From an uncultured Opitutia bacterium (GTDB lineage Bacteria; Verrucomicrobiota; Verrucomicrobiia; Opitutales; UBA953), in contig CAIOAN010000012.1 in assembly GCA_903855995.1 (NCBI GenBank), positions 310,001-374,000 on the forward strand: a stretch of DNA of 64,000 nt, read 5' to 3'. The first letter of the stretch is position 1. Every line of letters starts with the position of its first letter. The position numbers and the translations under genes were made by a program. The notes under the pieces are model-generated. The model was not told the origin of the DNA and did not search any database. It worked only from the letters and a program-made list of their open reading frames with translations. Shown here piece after piece: positions 20,255 to 29,147 of the stretch.

Positions 20255-22003
20255 TTAGTCGAGGCTTCGGGAGCGAGCGGCGAAAAGGCCGGAGGGACGC
20301 CACTGCAGGAAGAGGATGATGGCGCAGAGCACCAAGATCTTGCCGAAGACGGCCGAGTCCTGGGCGAGGTTCTGCAAGCCGCCGCCGATAAAGGGCACAT
20401 TAGCGAAGATGCCGGCGACCGTCGGAGAATACTGCTGCGTGAACTGGTCAAATGTGCCGATACCGAGTCCGCTGATGACCGTGCCGACGAGGTCGCCCAC
20501 GCCGCCGACGACTACCACCATGAAACTGTCGACTACGTAGGACTGCCCGAGCGCCGGTCCGACGTTGCCGATCTGACTAAGGAACGCGCCCGCCAATCCC
20601 GCCAGACCGCTGCCCAGCGCGAAGGTCAGCATATTGACGCGCTCCGTGCGCACTCCCATACAGGCGGCCATCGACCGGTTCTGCGTGACGCTGCGGATGA
20701 GCAGGCCAACGGAAGTCCGGGAGAGCACCAACCAGACACCGATCACAATGAGCGTCGCGAAACCGATCACGAAGACACGGTTCCAGCCGAGCAAGACGTC
20801 TCCCACAATCCAGTTGCCGCTGAGATAGGCCGGGCTCCCGACTTGCACGTTGTTAGCACCGAAGGTCAGCTTAAGAATCTGCTGGAGCAGAAGGGAGACG
20901 CCCCAGGTGGCGAGTAGGCTTTCCAGCGGACGACGGTATAGAAAACGAATCACGCCGCGTTCGAGCAGGACGCCGGCGGCCGCGGCCGCGAGAAAACTCA
21001 GCGGCAGGGCGAAGAGAAAGTAAGATTCACGCCACCAGCCCGTGGTGTGCATCCCGGGGATATTCAGCGAAAAACCGAAAGGGGAAAGCGCGAGTCCGTT
21101 GGCGAAGACGTTCTGCACGACATAGGTCGTGTAGGCGCCGATGGCGATCATCTCGCCGTGCGCCATGTTGATGACCCCCATCAATCCGAAGGTGATCGCA
21201 AGGCCCAGGGCCACGATGACCAGAATGCTCCCGAGGCTGAGGCTGCGGAACAACGTTCCCCCGAAGTCGACCGCGACCCGGTGGCGTTCCACGGCGAGCA
21301 AAGCCGTCCGCGCGGCATCGACTAACCGTGGATCTTTAAGAACGGCCGGGTCCTTCTGCATCGTCTTGATGAAGTCAGTGCTGGCGAGCGACTGCAGCGA
21401 CTCGAGTTCACGCAAGGCCGCAAGTTTGACCTCGGCGTCCGGAGATTTCAGCCGCACGAGGGCCAGCGCTTCGCGAAGGGCTTTCACCACGGCGGGATCA
21501 GTCTCCAGGGGCAACCGGCGCTCTAGAGCAGGTAATTTTTCCGCCTGCTGACCCTGCCCGATGGCCGCCAGTGCGCTGAGTTTCTTGGCCCGGTCAGGCG
21601 AGGAAAGTGCCGTGAGGTCCAAGACGGCCTTCATGACTCGCCGGAGATTAGCCGAGTGACCGGCGGCGTTGAGATTATCGCCGACTAAGCGGAGCCCGAT
21701 GGACTTACCGGTAGCCACCGAGATCGCCTCCTGCGCGCCTTTGGCATCTTTAGGTCCTTCCAGTAGGACTGGGATTGCGGCAGCACCCGCAGGCTCGTGC
21801 AGGTAGAGCCGGTCTTTCCGCCAGGCATCAAATAGAGGCAGAATCGAGTCATCAGCCCGGCCCATCAGCTCGTTTAGAATTTCGCCCTGATTCTTTTCGG
21901 ACTTGGCGATGGCGGCGCGGGCAATGCACTCGCGGGCCTCTTCCGCTATCAGCGATGAGAAAAGGCTGAGAAAGGCCGTAATGATGAAGAGTTTCTTTCG
22001 CAC
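20255..22003 (-). CDS. urtB: Urea ABC transporter permease UrtB with long N-terminal domain
   Basis: A 582-residue permease. A signal peptide (about residues 1-20) is followed by a roughly 230-residue soluble, helical, probably periplasmic domain, then a LivH-like membrane domain from about residue 255 (GLAITFGLMGVINMAHGEMI). The VVVGGVGDLVGTVISGLGIG segment is the usual C-terminal landmark. The N-terminal extension is characteristic of UrtB rather than LivH and supports urea as substrate. A 98-base gap with a hairpin separates it from urtA. Confidence 0.94.
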   Translation of the reverse strand: MRKKLFIITAFLSLFSSLIAEEARECIARAAIAKSEKNQGEILNELMGRADDSILPLFDAWRKDRLYLHEPAGAAAIPVLLEGPKDAKGAQEAISVATGKSIGLRLVGDNLNAAGHSANLRRVMKAVLDLTALSSPDRAKKLSALAAIGQGQQAEKLPALERRLPLETDPAVVKALREALALVRLKSPDAEVKLAALRELESLQSLASTDFIKTMQKDPAVLKDPRLVDAARTALLAVERHRVAVDFGGTLFRSLSLGSILVIVALGLAITFGLMGVINMAHGEMIAIGAYTTYVVQNVFANGLALSPFGFSLNIPGMHTTGWWRESYFLFALPLSFLAAAAAGVLLERGVIRFLYRRPLESLLATWGVSLLLQQILKLTFGANNVQVGSPAYLSGNWIVGDVLLGWNRVFVIGFATLIVIGVWLVLSRTSVGLLIRSVTQNRSMAACMGVRTERVNMLTFALGSGLAGLAGAFLSQIGNVGPALGQSYVVDSFMVVVVGGVGDLVGTVISGLGIGTFDQFTQQYSPTVAGIFANVPFIGGGLQNLAQDSAVFGKILVLCAIILFLQWRPSGLFAARSRSLD

Positions 22004-22039
22004 CGTGATTACTAGTGAGCAACTACCGTGCCAAAGGAA

Positions 22040-22067
22040 GAGGGCGGACCCCCTCAGGTCCGCCCTC
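22040..22067 (-). promoter_or_regulatory. GC-rich hairpin between urtA and urtB
   Basis: An 11-bp perfect stem (22040-22050 with 22057-22067) with a 6-base loop lies just after urtA. On the minus strand it is followed by TTCCTTT, a weak T-rich tract. It may act as a partial terminator or 3' mRNA protector so that the binding protein is made in excess over the membrane parts, as is common in ABC operons. Confidence 0.65.
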
Positions 22068-22101
22068 GCTATGAAGCACCGACGACTGACAAATATTCGG
22101 C

Positions 22102-23361
22102 TTACTTGAACTTACCTTTGAGCCAGGGCTCGCCGTAGACGTTATCGAAGGCCTTCAGGATCTTGAACTGACCGTCGGCCTTGGTTTCGCCGATGAACAC
22201 GTTCTTGGTGAGGTGCATGTTCGGCTGGGTCGTGACCTTACCGCCCGGGCCGTCGAAGGAGACACCGGACTTCCAAGCCTCGCGCACCTTATCCACATCG
22301 AAGGAGCCGGCCTTCTCGACGCACGCCTTCCAGAGGTAGACGCCGTCGTAGGAGAGCACCATCGGGGAGCAGGTCACGCGGCCGTCCTTAACGATACCGG
22401 GCACCGTGCTCTTACCGAGCCAGGCCTGGAAGTCGGCCACGAACTTCGTGTTGGCGGGGGACTTCAGCGTCTGGAAGTAAGTCCAGCAGCCGAGCTGTCC
22501 GACCAACTTGTCGGCGGGCAGTCCACGGAACTCGTCTTCGGAGATCGAGAACGAAACCACCGGGCAGGTCTCAGCCGTCAGGCCCGACGCAGCGTACTCC
22601 TTGAAGAAGGGCACGTTCGTGTCGCCATTCAGCGTACTGACGACGGCGGCCGAACCACCCGCGGAGAACTGCTTGATTTCAGCGACAATCTGCTGGTAGT
22701 CCGTGTGGCCGAAGGGCGTGTACTTACCTGCCGAGATGATCTTGCCGGAAGCATCCTTGCGGAAGCCGCCGCCAATGTTCTCGAGCGGGACGCCCTTGCT
22801 CAGGAGATACTCGAGGAGCACCAGGTTGGTGGTCTGCGGGTAGACGTAGTCGGAGCCCAGGAGGTAGAACTTCTTGACGCCCTGCGCGAGGAGGTAGTCG
22901 ACCGCAGGGGTAGCCTGCTGATTGACCGCTTCCGCGGTATAGGCGACATTCTTAGACTCTTCTTCTCCCTCGTACTGGACGGGGTAGAAGAGGAGGCCGT
23001 TGTTCTTCTCGTAGACCGGGAGGACAGACTTGCGGGACACGGAGGTCCAGCAGCCGAACGTCACGGCGACCTTGTCCTGTTCCAGCAGCTGCTTCGCCTT
23101 TTCAGCGAAGAGCGGCCAGTTCGAGGCGCCGTCGACGACGACTGGCTCGATCTTCTTGCCGAGCACGCCACCCTTGGCGTTGATCTCGTCGAAGGTGAAC
23201 AGCAGGACGTCGCGGAGGGAGGTCTCCGAGATCGCCATCGTTCCCGATAGCGAGTGGAGGACGCCAACCTTGACGGTTTCTTCCGCCCGGGCGGGCGAAA
23301 CGAGGGAGGCCAGGGCAAGAGCCCCGACAGAGAGCAGACTGGCGATTCGTGTGGTTGACAT
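22102..23361 (-). CDS. urtA: Urea ABC transporter substrate-binding protein UrtA
   Basis: A 419-residue periplasmic binding protein. A Sec signal peptide ends about residue 26 ([13 protein letters not shown]). The mature part starts [17 protein letters not shown] and contains [16 protein letters not shown] and [12 protein letters not shown], typical of the amide/urea-binding branch (UrtA/AmiC-like/FmdD). It is the second gene of the operon, 30 bases after the porin. Confidence 0.96.
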   Translation of the reverse strand: MSTTRIASLLSVGALALASLVSPARAEETVKVGVLHSLSGTMAISETSLRDVLLFTFDEINAKGGVLGKKIEPVVVDGASNWPLFAEKAKQLLEQDKVAVTFGCWTSVSRKSVLPVYEKNNGLLFYPVQYEGEEESKNVAYTAEAVNQQATPAVDYLLAQGVKKFYLLGSDYVYPQTTNLVLLEYLLSKGVPLENIGGGFRKDASGKIISAGKYTPFGHTDYQQIVAEIKQFSAGGSAAVVSTLNGDTNVPFFKEYAASGLTAETCPVVSFSISEDEFRGLPADKLVGQLGCWTYFQTLKSPANTKFVADFQAWLGKSTVPGIVKDGRVTCSPMVLSYDGVYLWKACVEKAGSFDVDKVREAWKSGVSFDGPGGKVTTQPNMHLTKNVFIGETKADGQFKILKAFDNVYGEPWLKGKFK

Positions 23362-23391
23362 GGTGGGAAGCTGGGCGGCGAAGTCCTCCGC

Positions 23392-24306
23392 TTAGAACTT
23401 GAAGATGCTCTGCGCCGCCAGGTAGGTGGAGGAGGGCGTCGCGCCGTGGGAGGAGATGTAGGAGACTTCGGCGCGGACGATGAAGTGGTCGTTCACCGAG
23501 TAGCTCGGCGAAAGGGTGTACTTCATGTTGCTGCTGCCGCCGGTCGGGAGATCCTCGCTGATACGCGAAGTGAGGGACCACTTGGCGTTGAGGCCTTTGG
23601 TGTAGGCCAGGAGCCATTCGGTGCCGACACTCTCAACCTTGATGACTTCCGCGCCGATTGAGTCAGTCTTGCTGAGCGCATAGCTGGCCCAGAGGTCATA
23701 GAAGACGGTCTTGGTGGCCACGTCGTCAGCTACGCCGAACCAGATCGTCGTGTCCTTGATACCCTTATAGGTATAGTAGGCCTCGAGACCGGGCTTCTTA
23801 AGGTCGCCGTCACCCTTGTAGGCGTCAGCGCCGTAAAGGGAATCAACAAGCGCAAACCCGGCACCGTAAGTGGCGGTGGAGTAGTCGATCTTCACGCCGC
23901 TGTGATAGGCGGGAACGGGGTTAAACTGCGTGTAGGCGTAAGAAACCTGTGCCATATTCGGAACATCGAAGGCCTCGTAGCCCATGTAAGAGAGGAATTT
24001 CCCGGCCGTGACCGTGAGGCCGCCACCGACATCGACGGTGAAGTAGGCATCCAGCAAGTCGGTCTTGGAGCCGCCGTAATACAGGCTGGCGTAGCCGGTG
24101 ACGTTACCGAACTTGCCGGTAGCGCCGAACTTGGCGGCCGTCAGTCCCATCGTGCTCGTGGAAGAGCCGGTGGTCGAGGTGTAGTCGGCCGTGGCCACCG
24201 CGTAACCGTCGAACGTCACCGCGGGGGCGGGAGCGTCAGCGGCCTGAGCGGCGATCGAGGAAGCAGCGGCGAGGAACGCTACTGCGAGTTTGGTGTGGGT
24301 CTTCAT
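23392..24306 (-). CDS. Outer-membrane porin-like beta-barrel protein heading the urea operon
   Basis: A 304-residue protein with a clear signal peptide (MKTHTKLAVAFLAAASSIAAQA) and alternating, aromatic-rich strands ending in a C-terminal Phe (SIFKF), as outer-membrane barrels do. It resembles the small porins of the BBP2/OmpL-like group. As first gene of the urea operon it probably lets urea, or urea and short amides, into the periplasm for UrtA. The start at 24306 is chosen because it begins the signal peptide; an upstream in-frame Met would add 13 polar residues. No good Shine-Dalgarno is seen before it. Confidence 0.82.
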   Translation of the reverse strand: MKTHTKLAVAFLAAASSIAAQAADAPAPAVTFDGYAVATADYTSTTGSSTSTMGLTAAKFGATGKFGNVTGYASLYYGGSKTDLLDAYFTVDVGGGLTVTAGKFLSYMGYEAFDVPNMAQVSYAYTQFNPVPAYHSGVKIDYSTATYGAGFALVDSLYGADAYKGDGDLKKPGLEAYYTYKGIKDTTIWFGVADDVATKTVFYDLWASYALSKTDSIGAEVIKVESVGTEWLLAYTKGLNAKWSLTSRISEDLPTGGSSNMKYTLSPSYSVNDHFIVRAEVSYISSHGATPSSTYLAAQSIFKF

Positions 24307-24347
24307 GTTGGTAGTTATGGTTGGATGCTTGGTAGCGAGACCCATTG

Positions 24348-24364
24348 AGCATCGGGCGTGCCAA
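24348..24364 (-). promoter_or_regulatory. Sigma-54 promoter of the urea operon
   Basis: On the minus strand TTGGCACG (24364-24357), four bases, then ATGCT (24352-24348). This has the invariant GG-N10-GC spacing and matches the consensus TTGGCACG-N4-TTGCW at all but one position. Transcription would start near 24337, about 30 bases before the porin start. It implies nitrogen-limitation control through an enhancer-binding activator of the NtrC class. Confidence 0.8.
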
Positions 24365-24393
24365 AGTCACTGGATGCACCGGCTGGGCGTATT

Positions 24394-24404
24394 TCGTGTC
24401 ACGA
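24394..24404. promoter_or_regulatory. Perfect 11-base palindrome upstream of the sigma-54 promoter
   Basis: TCGTGTCACGA, centred about 60 bases upstream of the predicted start point. GTCAC also recurs at 24366-24370 and near 24409. It could be an activator binding site for the urea operon, but it does not match the usual NtrC operator (GCAC-N-GTGC). Confidence 0.4.
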
Positions 24405-24561
24405 TTTAGTCACGGCTGAGGAAAGCGCGTCGGCGATAAATCCGATTGTGAACAAGTTGCGGAAATGCGGGCAGACTCGACGGAGCGAAGGCCGATGCGT
24501 GAATTTAAGCGTGCGGTTTTTCCATCTGGCTAAAATCGCCCACCGTGGCTTGATTTAATCC

Positions 24562-25554
24562 ATGCACGATGCTGACCCCACTCGTTACGCTCACGCTTCC
24601 TTCCAGGCGCGCTGCGGAAAGTCCGGTCTGCATCTCCCAAGGGTTTCCCTAGGCCTCTGGCACAACTTCGGAAGCGTCGACGAGTACACGACGGCCCGCT
24701 CCATCGCCCTTCGTGCCTTCGATCTCGGCGTCACGCATTTCGACCTGGCGAACAACTATGGCCCAGTCCCCGGCTCCGCCGAAGAAACCTTCGGACGCAT
24801 CCTCCGCGAGGACCTCGGGAAGTATCGTGACGAGTTGATCATCTCAACCAAAGCTGGCTACACCATGTGGCCCGGGCCGCACGGCGACTTCGGTTCGCGC
24901 AAATACCTACTGGCCTCGCTCGACCAGTCGCTGAAGCGGATGGGGCTCCCCTACGTCGACATCTTCTATAGCCACCGTCGCGACCCGAATACCCCGATGG
25001 AGGAAACGATGGGCGCGCTCGCCCACGCCGTCCGCTCGGGGAAGGCCCTTTACGCGGCCATCTCCAATTACAATCCCGCCGACACCGCCCGGGCCTGTGC
25101 CATCCTCCGCGAGCTTGGCACGCCCTGCGTGGTCCATCAGCCGAAATACAGTATGTTCGAGCGCACCCCGGAAGCCGGCCTGCTCGACACCGTGGAGAAA
25201 GAAGGGATTGGCTGCGCGGTCTTCTCGCCGCTGGCTCAAGGCATGCTCACCGATCGCTATCTGCAAGGCATCCCCAAAGACGCTCGCGCCGGCAAGGTTC
25301 ACGGCTTCTTGCGCCCCGAGCAGGTCGACGCCGTCCGCATGGAAAAAGTCCGCGGTCTCGCCAAGCTCGCCGAAGAACGCGGCCAGCCCCTCGCCTCGAT
25401 GGCCTTAGCCTGGGTGCTACGCGACAAGCGCGTGACCACGGCGATCATCGGCGCCAGCAAGGTCGCCCAACTCGAACAATGCGTGGCCGCCGCCCATTCT
25501 GCGCCGTTCGCCTCCGAGGAGCTCAAGCGCATCGACACGATTCTGGCAGGCTGA
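24562..25554 (+). CDS. Aldo/keto reductase, YghZ/glyceraldehyde-3-phosphate reductase type
   Basis: A 330-residue aldo/keto reductase. The tetrad is Asp61, Tyr66 (FDLANNYG), Lys97 (ISTKAGY) and His138 (FYSHRRD). The WPGPHGDFGSRKYLLASLDQ and PNTPMEETMGAL segments are those of the AKR14/Gpr group (E. coli YghZ), which reduces L-glyceraldehyde 3-phosphate and methylglyoxal. A detoxification role is likely. It is divergently placed from the urea operon and precedes a Nudix gene by 50 bases. Confidence 0.88.
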   Translation: MHDADPTRYAHASFQARCGKSGLHLPRVSLGLWHNFGSVDEYTTARSIALRAFDLGVTHFDLANNYGPVPGSAEETFGRILREDLGKYRDELIISTKAGYTMWPGPHGDFGSRKYLLASLDQSLKRMGLPYVDIFYSHRRDPNTPMEETMGALAHAVRSGKALYAAISNYNPADTARACAILRELGTPCVVHQPKYSMFERTPEAGLLDTVEKEGIGCAVFSPLAQGMLTDRYLQGIPKDARAGKVHGFLRPEQVDAVRMEKVRGLAKLAEERGQPLASMALAWVLRDKRVTTAIIGASKVAQLEQCVAAAHSAPFASEELKRIDTILAG

Positions 25555-25604
25555 TCGTCCACTCCGGGGTTGTGCCAGCCGAGCCCTGCCGCAAGGGTGG
25601 TTCT

Positions 25605-26126
25605 ATGTCCGCCGGTGCCGCCCTCCCCTTCAAAATCAGCGTCCTCGTCTTCATGCATGACGAGGCCGGACGTCTCCTGCTCATCCAACGCACCAAGGCC
25701 CCCAACATCGGCTGCTGGAGCCCCATCGGTGGCAAGCTTGAGATGGCCACGGGCGAATCCCCTTTCGAATGCGCTGTCCGTGAAACCGAAGAAGAGACCG
25801 GCGTGAAAGTGATGACTTCCGACCTTCACCTCTTCGGGATGATCTCCGAGAAAGGCTACGAAGGCCAGTCGCACTGGCTGATGTTCCTCTTCGACTGCCG
25901 CAAGCCGCTCAAGGGCCTCCCGCAGACCATCGACGAAGGGAAGTTTGGTTTCTTCGCCCGCGAAGAATTGGACCGCACCGCGATCCCGGAGACCGATCGC
26001 ACCCTGCTCTGGCCCGTCTACGATGAACACCGCCGCGGGTTCATCTCTTACCGGGCAGAATGTCATCCCGGGGCGCCGCTCAAGATGATCATCGAGGAGA
26101 CCCGCAAACTTCCCAACCTAGACTGA
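25605..26126 (+). CDS. Nudix hydrolase
   Basis: A 173-residue MutT-like protein. The Nudix box is GGKLEMATGE followed by seven residues and RETEEETGV; there are two more residues than usual between the Gly and the first Glu, but all catalytic Glu/Arg positions are present. An AAGGGTGG ribosome-binding sequence precedes the ATG at 25605; an earlier in-frame start overlaps the previous gene. Substrate unknown: nucleotide pools or ADP-ribose-like compounds. It lies 2 bases before the kinase-like gene, so they are probably co-expressed. Confidence 0.88.
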   Translation: MSAGAALPFKISVLVFMHDEAGRLLLIQRTKAPNIGCWSPIGGKLEMATGESPFECAVRETEEETGVKVMTSDLHLFGMISEKGYEGQSHWLMFLFDCRKPLKGLPQTIDEGKFGFFAREELDRTAIPETDRTLLWPVYDEHRRGFISYRAECHPGAPLKMIIEETRKLPNLD

Positions 26127-26128
26127 CG

Positions 26129-27181
26129 ATGGATGCCGCCGGATCTGCCGCCGAATTCAAGCGCACCAATCGCAAGCCTGCGTATCCAATTGGCGCTGAC
26201 CTCCGCGCCTATCTTTCTCGCGAAGGCCGCGAAGTACCCCTGCCCGTGACCTACGCCGAGCTCAGGAACTTCACCGCGGCGATGCCCCTGCTCGAACGGG
26301 GTAAAGATACCCTCTGGGAGACCGTCGCCTACGCGCACGAGGAGATGGACCGGCTTTCCCAGGGCCTACTCGAGACTTACGCACTGCTCCGCGGGGAAGG
26401 GGGAATGAAAGTCTTCAGTCACGTCTACGTCGACCGCGTGGATTTCTGCTCTTTTGGCAACTCCCAGCCGTTCCGGGTGCGCATCGTCAACGCCTACAAC
26501 GAGAATCACGACTATTTCTATGTGAAAATCGGCGATGCCTCGCGCGTCTGTGGACTCGAACTGGAGCACCTACTCTCGCCGAACCGTATGCTCTACCTCA
26601 CCTGGGGTGAGACGCTCGTCGAAGAACACGTCACCGGTATCCCCGGCGATATTTTTGCCGAGAAATGGCTCGATGCGGACGGTCACCACCCGGTGCGTCT
26701 CGCCAAAGAACTGATCAAGTTCGAAGAGCGCTGCCTGGTGCGCCTGCTGGGCGACATGCGGGCCTATAACTTCGTCATCGCGGTCACGCCGGACTTCGAC
26801 GCCACCGCCATCCGCGTCCGTGCCATGGATTTTGACCAGCAGAGCTACGACGGGCGGCTTCGCTTCTACCTACCAGGCTCTTTTAAGGAAAACCGCCCGT
26901 TCACCCAGCTTTGTGCCAAACACATCAACGCCGCCTCCGCCGCCCAGTATCGCCGCGAAGAACAGTCGCTGATCCACCGCCGGCACCTGGCCGCACCCGA
27001 TCGCGTGAAGGACCTGCTGGCCGCCATGCGGTCCAACCCCCTCACCTCCCCTGAAAAAGCCCGAGAACTCGCCGATGGTCTGGCCGAATATCACCGGGAC
27101 CCCGCTTTCCGGCAGCATGTCGATATGGCCGGCCTGATCGGCGAAAGCCTCTCCCGCCTAGACCGGGTTTTGCGCTCTTAA
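26129..27181 (+). CDS. Unrecognised protein with kinase-like motif order
   Basis: A 350-residue cytoplasmic protein I cannot place in a named family. Its central region shows the order expected of a kinase-like fold: Lys133 (YFYVKIG) as candidate beta-3 lysine, Glu144/Glu146 (LELEHLL), a hinge-like ETLVEEHVTGIP (161-172), Asp209-x4-Asn214 (GDMRAYNFV) as a catalytic-loop match, and Asp234-Phe-Asp236 (AMDFDQQ) at the DFG position. A glycine loop is not obvious. It starts 2 bases after the Nudix stop. It could be a small-molecule or protein kinase, a HipA-like relative, or a pseudokinase. Start 26129 chosen because the longer frame overlaps the Nudix gene. Confidence 0.75.
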   Translation: MDAAGSAAEFKRTNRKPAYPIGADLRAYLSREGREVPLPVTYAELRNFTAAMPLLERGKDTLWETVAYAHEEMDRLSQGLLETYALLRGEGGMKVFSHVYVDRVDFCSFGNSQPFRVRIVNAYNENHDYFYVKIGDASRVCGLELEHLLSPNRMLYLTWGETLVEEHVTGIPGDIFAEKWLDADGHHPVRLAKELIKFEERCLVRLLGDMRAYNFVIAVTPDFDATAIRVRAMDFDQQSYDGRLRFYLPGSFKENRPFTQLCAKHINAASAAQYRREEQSLIHRRHLAAPDRVKDLLAAMRSNPLTSPEKARELADGLAEYHRDPAFRQHVDMAGLIGESLSRLDRVLRS

Positions 27182-27233
27182 TAGTAAGCGCTGGACAGGA
27201 CGCGCGCCGAGTGGGCAAACTCCGAGGCCTGCG

Positions 27234-29147
27234 ATGAGCGACTCTTTAAGGCACGAATGCGGCATTGCCCTTGTCCGACTGACCAAGGACCTGAAGTGGT
27301 ATCAGGAAAAATACGGCACCCCGCTCCACGGCTTCAACCAGCTCTTCCTCCTGATGGAGAAGCAGCACAACCGCGGCCAGGACGGCGCGGGAATTGGTTG
27401 CGTGAAGATTGGGGCCGAGAACGGCGAGGCGTTCCTCTTTCGCGACCGGGAAATCGGCGCCCAGGGCCTGACCCAGATCTTCACGCGCCAGATCAAGACC
27501 TACGCCGACAAACTCCGCGAAGGCGTGGTCGTCCCGGAATTTCCGGAAACAGTTAAGCGTCATTTCGACTTCGGGGGCGAACTCCTGCTCGGTCACCTGC
27601 GCTACGGCACCTCGGGCACCTTTGATTCGGTCTCCTGCCATCCTTACGCCCGTAAGTCCATCTGGCCCACCCGCAACCTACTCGTCGCCGGCAACTTCAA
27701 CCTGACGAATACCGGCGAGCTCAACGCCTCGCTCACCGAGCGCGGCGCCCACGTCATCTACTCGACCGACACCCAGTCCATCCTCGAGGAGATCGGCTTC
27801 TGGCTCGACGAAGAACACGACCGCCTTTTCAAGGCCTTCAAGGACCAGGGTCTCGAAGGCGCCGCGGTGCAAACGGAGATCTCGAAGCACATGGACGTCG
27901 GCAATGTCCTGCGCCGAGCCGCCAAAAACTGGGACGGCGGCTACGCCATCGCCGGCCTCATCGGTAACGGCGACAGCTTTGTCATCCGCGATCCGAACGG
28001 CATCCGCCCTTGCTGGTATGTCCGCACCGAAGACCTCGTCGCCGTCGCCTCCGAACGCGTCGCTCTCATGACCATCGTCGGCGTCAATCAGGAGGATGTC
28101 CATGAACTGCCTCCTGGCTGCGCCTTGATCATCAAGGCCGACGGACGACATAGCATCGAATCCGTGCACGCCCCGGCCGAGCGCCGCCACTGCTCCTTCG
28201 AACGCATCTACTTCTCCCGCGGTAACGACCCGGAAATCTATGCCGAACGCAAGGCCTTGGGCGCCGCCCTCGCCGATGACGTCATCGCACAGATCCGCGA
28301 CGATCACGACAGCGCGGTCTTCTCCTACATCCCGAACACGGCCGAGATCGCGTGGTACGGCCTCATGGAGGAACTCCGCAAACGCCGCCGTACACAGGTT
28401 CGCGACCGACTCGTCGACGCCCAGCGCGCCGGCAAGCTGGACGAAGCGATGATCGATAAACTCGTGCTCGGCGGCTGGCCGCGCGGCGAAAAGGTCGCGC
28501 ATAAGGACGTCAAACTCCGCACCTTCATCTCGCAGGAGAAGAACCGCATGCAGATGGCCTCGCACGTCTACGACATCTCCTACGGTACCGTCCGCGAAGG
28601 CGACACCTTGGTCTGCGTCGACGATTCCATCGTGCGCGGCACCACGCTCCGTCAGTCCATCCTGCGCATCCTTGCGCGCCCGAACCCGAAGCGCATCGTG
28701 ATTGCCTCCACCGCCCCGCAGATCCGCTACCCAGATTGCTACGGCATCGACATGTCCGAGATGGGCAAGTTCCTCGCGTTCCAGGCGACCGTCGCCCTCT
28801 GCAAAGATCGCGGCATGGGCGAACTTCTCCGCGAAGTCTACGAAGACTGCGTGGCTCAGTCGAAGCGCCCGACACGCGATATGAAGAATCACGTGAAGCG
28901 TCTCTACGATGCTTTCACCGACGTGGAAATCGCCGCCAAGGCCGCGGAGCTCGTCTACCCGACCAAGTGCGCCTGGAAGGGCGAACTGGTGCTAGTCTTC
29001 CAGAAAATCGGCGCCCTGCACAAGGCCTGCCCTACGAGCCAGGGAGATTGGTATTTCACCGGGAACTACCCGACGCCGGGAGGGCTCGGCGTGCTCAACC
29101 AGGCTTACATCAACTACTGGGAAAAGCGCGAAGGCCGCTCCTACTAA
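27234..29147 (+). CDS. purF: Long-form glutamine amidophosphoribosyltransferase
   Basis: A 637-residue enzyme for the first step of purine synthesis (PRPP + glutamine to phosphoribosylamine). The Ntn-hydrolase glutaminase begins at Cys9 (HECGIAL), so eight residues must be removed as a propeptide. HNRGQDGAGIG and GHLRYGTSG are glutaminase landmarks; the PRPP loop is LVCVDDSIVRGTT. It is about 130 residues longer than E. coli PurF, with insertions between the domains and a C-terminal extension, a long form I associate with Bacteroidetes and Verrucomicrobia. A second, standard PurF may exist elsewhere. It converges exactly with the NamZ-like gene. Confidence 0.9.
   Translation: MSDSLRHECGIALVRLTKDLKWYQEKYGTPLHGFNQLFLLMEKQHNRGQDGAGIGCVKIGAENGEAFLFRDREIGAQGLTQIFTRQIKTYADKLREGVVVPEFPETVKRHFDFGGELLLGHLRYGTSGTFDSVSCHPYARKSIWPTRNLLVAGNFNLTNTGELNASLTERGAHVIYSTDTQSILEEIGFWLDEEHDRLFKAFKDQGLEGAAVQTEISKHMDVGNVLRRAAKNWDGGYAIAGLIGNGDSFVIRDPNGIRPCWYVRTEDLVAVASERVALMTIVGVNQEDVHELPPGCALIIKADGRHSIESVHAPAERRHCSFERIYFSRGNDPEIYAERKALGAALADDVIAQIRDDHDSAVFSYIPNTAEIAWYGLMEELRKRRRTQVRDRLVDAQRAGKLDEAMIDKLVLGGWPRGEKVAHKDVKLRTFISQEKNRMQMASHVYDISYGTVREGDTLVCVDDSIVRGTTLRQSILRILARPNPKRIVIASTAPQIRYPDCYGIDMSEMGKFLAFQATVALCKDRGMGELLREVYEDCVAQSKRPTRDMKNHVKRLYDAFTDVEIAAKAAELVYPTKCAWKGELVLVFQKIGALHKACPTSQGDWYFTGNYPTPGGLGVLNQAYINYWEKREGRSY

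Noticed and set aside
24358-24558. A 66-codon plus-strand frame upstream of the aldo/keto reductase
   Set aside because: No ribosome-binding site or similarity, and it covers the sigma-54 promoter region.
27182-27233. Purine riboswitch upstream of purF
   Set aside because: The gap is only 52 bases and shows no purine-aptamer stem arrangement.
27678-28892. A 404-codon minus-strand frame
   Set aside because: Antisense to purF and without similarity to any family.
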